NCBI RefSeq assembly: GCF_000012365.1
Contig: NC_007651.1
Span: 3,658,001-3,722,000 of the forward strand
Direction: 5' to 3'
DNA length: 64,000 nt
Origin: Burkholderia thailandensis E264
GTDB lineage: Bacteria > Pseudomonadota > Gammaproteobacteria > Burkholderiales > Burkholderiaceae
Of the stretch, positions 61,650-64,000 are shown in pieces. The notes below the pieces were generated by a model. It saw only the letters and a list, made by a program, of their open reading frames with translations. It was not told where the DNA came from and did no database searches. The position numbers and the translations under genes were made by a program. Positions within the stretch are counted from its first letter, which is position 1, and every line of letters begins with the position of its first letter.

Positions 61650-63737
61650 ATGTCCGCAGGCCTGAATCCCGCTCAAAGCGAAGCGGTGCGCTATCTCGAC
61701 GGTCCCTGCCTCGTGCTCGCCGGCGCGGGCAGCGGCAAGACCCGCGTCATCACGCAGAAGATCGCGCACCTGATCGAAGCAAAAGGCTTCGAGCCGCGCC
61801 ACATCGCCGCCGTCACGTTCACGAACAAGGCGGCCGCCGAAATGCGCGAGCGCGTCGGCAAGCTTCTCGAGGGCAAGACGCTCACGACGCCCGGCAAGGA
61901 AGGCCGCAAGGTGCCCGTCAATCAGCTCACCGTCTGCACGTTCCATTCGCTCGGCGTGCAGATCCTGAGACAGGAGGCCGAGCACGTCGGCCTGAAGCCG
62001 CAGTTCTCGATCATGGATTCGGACGACTGCTTCGGGATGATCCAAGAGCAGATCGGCACGACCGACAAGGGCCTGATCCGCAAGATCCAGACGATCATCT
62101 CGCTGTGGAAGAACGGCCTCGTCACGCCCGAGGAGGCGATGACGATCGCGGCGAACGAGGACGAGCACCAGGCGGCGCTCGTCTACCGGAACTACGTCGC
62201 GACGCTGCACGCGTACCAGGCGGTCGACTTCGACGATCTGATCCGCCTGCCGACCGAGCTGTTCGCGAAGAACGAGCCGGTGCGCGACCGTTGGCAGAAC
62301 CGGCTGCGCTACCTGCTGATCGACGAATACCAGGACACCAACGCGTGCCAGTACGAACTGCTCAAGCTGCTCGCGGGGCCGCGAGCGGCGTTCACGGCGG
62401 TGGGCGACGACGATCAGGCGATCTACGGCTGGCGTGGAGCTACGCTCGAGAATCTCGCGCAACTCGGCAAGGATTTTCCGAAGCTGCACGTGATCAAGCT
62501 CGAGCAGAACTATCGCTCGACGGTGCGCATTCTGACGGCGGCGAACAACGTGATCGCGAACAACCCGAAGCTGTTCGAGAAGAAGCTGTGGTCCGAGCAC
62601 GGGATGGGCGATTCGATCACCGTCACGCCGTGCAACGACGAAGAGCACGAGGCCGAATCCGTCGTGTTCCGCCTGTCGGCGCACAAATTCGAGCGGCGCA
62701 CCCAGTTTCGCGACTACGCGATCCTGTACCGCGGCAACTTCCAGGCGCGCATCTTCGAGCAAGTGCTGCGGCGCGAGCGGATTCCATACGTGCTGTCGGG
62801 CGGCCAGTCGTTCTTCGACAAGGCCGAGATCAAGGATCTGTGCGCGTACCTGCGCCTGATCGCGAACGCCGACGACGATCCGGCGTTCATCCGCGCGGTC
62901 ACGACGCCGCGCCGCGGGATCGGCAACACGACGCTCGAGGCGCTCGGCGCGTTCGCCGGGCAGGCGAAGGTGTCGCTGTTCGAGGCGGTCTACATGGGCG
63001 GGATCGAGGCGCGGCTGTCCGCGCGGCAGATCGAGCCGCTGAGGATCTTCTGCGATTTCATCCAGCGCCTGACCGACCGCGCGGACAAGGAGCCCGCGAC
63101 CGTCGTGCTCGACGACATGATGGAAGCGATCCACTACGAAGCGTACCTGTACGACGCCTACGACGAACGGCAGGCGCAGACGAAGTGGCAGAACGTGCTC
63201 GAATTCCTTGAATGGCTGAAGCGCAAGGGGACGAAGCCGGAGCCGGACGAGGCGGTGGACGGCGAGGCGGAAGGCTTCCACAACGCGGACGGCCTCGCCG
63301 ATACCGGCAAGAACCTGCTCGGGCTGATCCAGACGGTCGCGCTGATGTCGATGCTCGAAGGCAAGGAAGAAGATCCGGACGCGGTGCGCTTGTCGACCGT
63401 GCATGCGTCGAAGGGGCTCGAGTATCCGCACGTGTTCTTGGTCGGCGTCGAGGAAGGGATCATGCCGCACAGCGGCGGCAGCGACGACGGCCCGATCGAC
63501 GACGAGCGGATCGAGGAAGAGCGCCGGCTGATGTACGTCGCGATCACGCGCGCGCAGCGCAGCCTGCATCTGAACTGGTGCAAGAAGCGCAAGCGGGCGC
63601 GCGAGACAATCGTCTGCGAACAGTCGCGTTTCATCGCCGAGATGGGGCTCGACGAGGCGCCGCCGCCGACGCCGGAAGAGGCGCCGATGACGCCGAAGGA
63701 TCGGCTCGCGAGCCTGAAGGCGCTGCTGCAGAAGTGA
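61650..63737 (+). CDS. rep: ATP-dependent DNA helicase Rep (UvrD/PcrA superfamily 1)
   Basis: A 695-residue SF1A helicase. It starts MSAGLNPAQSEAVRYLDGPC, then Walker A AGAGSGKTRVITQKIAHL, motif Ia AVTFTNKAAAEM, motif II LLIDEYQDTNACQYELLKLL, motif III GDDDQAIYGWRGA, motif IV LEQNYRST, motif V VHASKGLEYPHVFL and motif VI MYVAITRAQRSLHL. Segments such as ANNPKLFEKKLWSEHG and EEHEAESVV match E. coli Rep better than UvrD. Rep helps replication forks through protein-bound and stalled DNA. The ATG at 61650 is chosen because the frame upstream is antisense-like. Confidence 0.92.
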   Translation: MSAGLNPAQSEAVRYLDGPCLVLAGAGSGKTRVITQKIAHLIEAKGFEPRHIAAVTFTNKAAAEMRERVGKLLEGKTLTTPGKEGRKVPVNQLTVCTFHSLGVQILRQEAEHVGLKPQFSIMDSDDCFGMIQEQIGTTDKGLIRKIQTIISLWKNGLVTPEEAMTIAANEDEHQAALVYRNYVATLHAYQAVDFDDLIRLPTELFAKNEPVRDRWQNRLRYLLIDEYQDTNACQYELLKLLAGPRAAFTAVGDDDQAIYGWRGATLENLAQLGKDFPKLHVIKLEQNYRSTVRILTAANNVIANNPKLFEKKLWSEHGMGDSITVTPCNDEEHEAESVVFRLSAHKFERRTQFRDYAILYRGNFQARIFEQVLRRERIPYVLSGGQSFFDKAEIKDLCAYLRLIANADDDPAFIRAVTTPRRGIGNTTLEALGAFAGQAKVSLFEAVYMGGIEARLSARQIEPLRIFCDFIQRLTDRADKEPATVVLDDMMEAIHYEAYLYDAYDERQAQTKWQNVLEFLEWLKRKGTKPEPDEAVDGEAEGFHNADGLADTGKNLLGLIQTVALMSMLEGKEEDPDAVRLSTVHASKGLEYPHVFLVGVEEGIMPHSGGSDDGPIDDERIEEERRLMYVAITRAQRSLHLNWCKKRKRARETIVCEQSRFIAEMGLDEAPPPTPEEAPMTPKDRLASLKALLQK

Positions 63738-63958
63738 GGTGGGCTGGCTGACGAGTTGACTGACTGGCGGCGCGGTGGCGGGCGACGTCGGTGGGTCCGT
63801 TGCGTCAGCCCGTTGTTTCGGCCCGTTGTGTTCGATCCTTTGTCGCGCGGCGGCCGAGGCACGGGAACACGGCCGGACAGGCTTGAAAGCACCGGATCGC
63901 CGCCGGACGAATTGGCCGATGCGCGGCGGCTTTCCGGCTGCCGGCGCCGACAAAACAG

Positions 63959-63998
63959 AACCCCCGGCGATGCTTGTGCAGCGCGGGGGTTTTTCGTT
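63959..63998 (+). terminator. Terminator-like hairpin downstream of rep
   Basis: ACCCCCGGCG and a GCGCGGGGGTT half pair around ATGCTTGTGCA and are followed by TTTTCG at the window's end. It is about 220 bp after the rep stop, so it may end rep or a convergent transcript. Confidence 0.75.
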
Positions 63999-64000
63999 GG

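Overview
The window is high-G+C DNA from a Burkholderia of the pseudomallei/mallei/thailandensis type. It spans the replication-origin region of a main chromosome. This rests on the gene order yidC-yidD-rnpA-rpmH, facing away from dnaA-dnaN-gyrB, on Burkholderia-like protein sequences, and on the accessory content (type VI secretion tip genes, H-NS-like proteins, insertion-sequence scars). The species is inference; no database search was possible.

Layout. 1-5.8 kb: a surface-glycan or protein-glycosylation cluster. It holds the end of an OGT/SPINDLY-type glycosyltransferase, a PLP sugar aminotransferase, a WbqC-like protein, a methyltransferase, a NeuD/PglD-like acyltransferase, a glycosidase-like beta-propeller protein, and a reverse-strand CatB-type acetyltransferase. 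The forward genes overlap or nearly touch. 6.4-8.9 kb: an AA10 copper monooxygenase-like protein followed by a bicovalent-flavin (BBE/AA7-type) oxidase, neither with a visible signal peptide. 9.4-13 kb: small accessory genes (four-cysteine secreted protein, AraC regulator, GNAT enzyme, H-NS-like protein) around a truncated polyamine-transporter remnant. 13.3-20.3 kb: a type VI secretion cargo locus, vgrG, tle3-type lipase, tla3-type adaptor and PAAR. It is followed by a scar made of an IS3 remnant, a second copy of 310 bp of the lipase gene, and a gene cut off by that copy. 22-26.8 kb: an integrative element of lower G+C with two unknown genes, a serine recombinase and a tyrosine integrase, lying beside the 3' end of mnmE.

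26.95-37.9 kb is the conserved origin core: mnmE, a small HTH regulator, yidC, yidD, rnpA, rpmH, a probable origin/dnaA promoter region, dnaA, dnaN and gyrB, with clear terminators between units. 38-41.4 kb is accessory again: a TIR-domain protein, a 5'-truncated HNH nuclease, an intact IS256-family element, and a LysR gene truncated by that element. The LysR gene stood divergent to an MFS transporter. 43.6-46.5 kb carries an aldehyde dehydrogenase and a divergent EutR-like regulator, with sigma-54-type promoter motifs facing both ways.

46.6-57.5 kb runs on the minus strand and is centred on glycine and serine breakdown. A tandem glycine riboswitch precedes gcvT, then gcvH, a five-unit 49-bp hairpin array, and gcvP. 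An alginate-lyase-like protein, L-serine dehydratase, a ThDP enzyme and a family 9 glycosyltransferase follow. 57.7-64 kb holds a small lipoprotein, a Gfo/Idh/MocA oxidoreductase, an SGNH hydrolase, a frameshifted membrane protein and the Rep helicase.

The points most worth following up are the leaderless AA10/AA7 pair, the TIR protein with an unrecognised C-terminal domain, the hairpin array inside the gcv operon, the incomplete and duplicated T6SS cargo locus, and the IS256 deletion scar.
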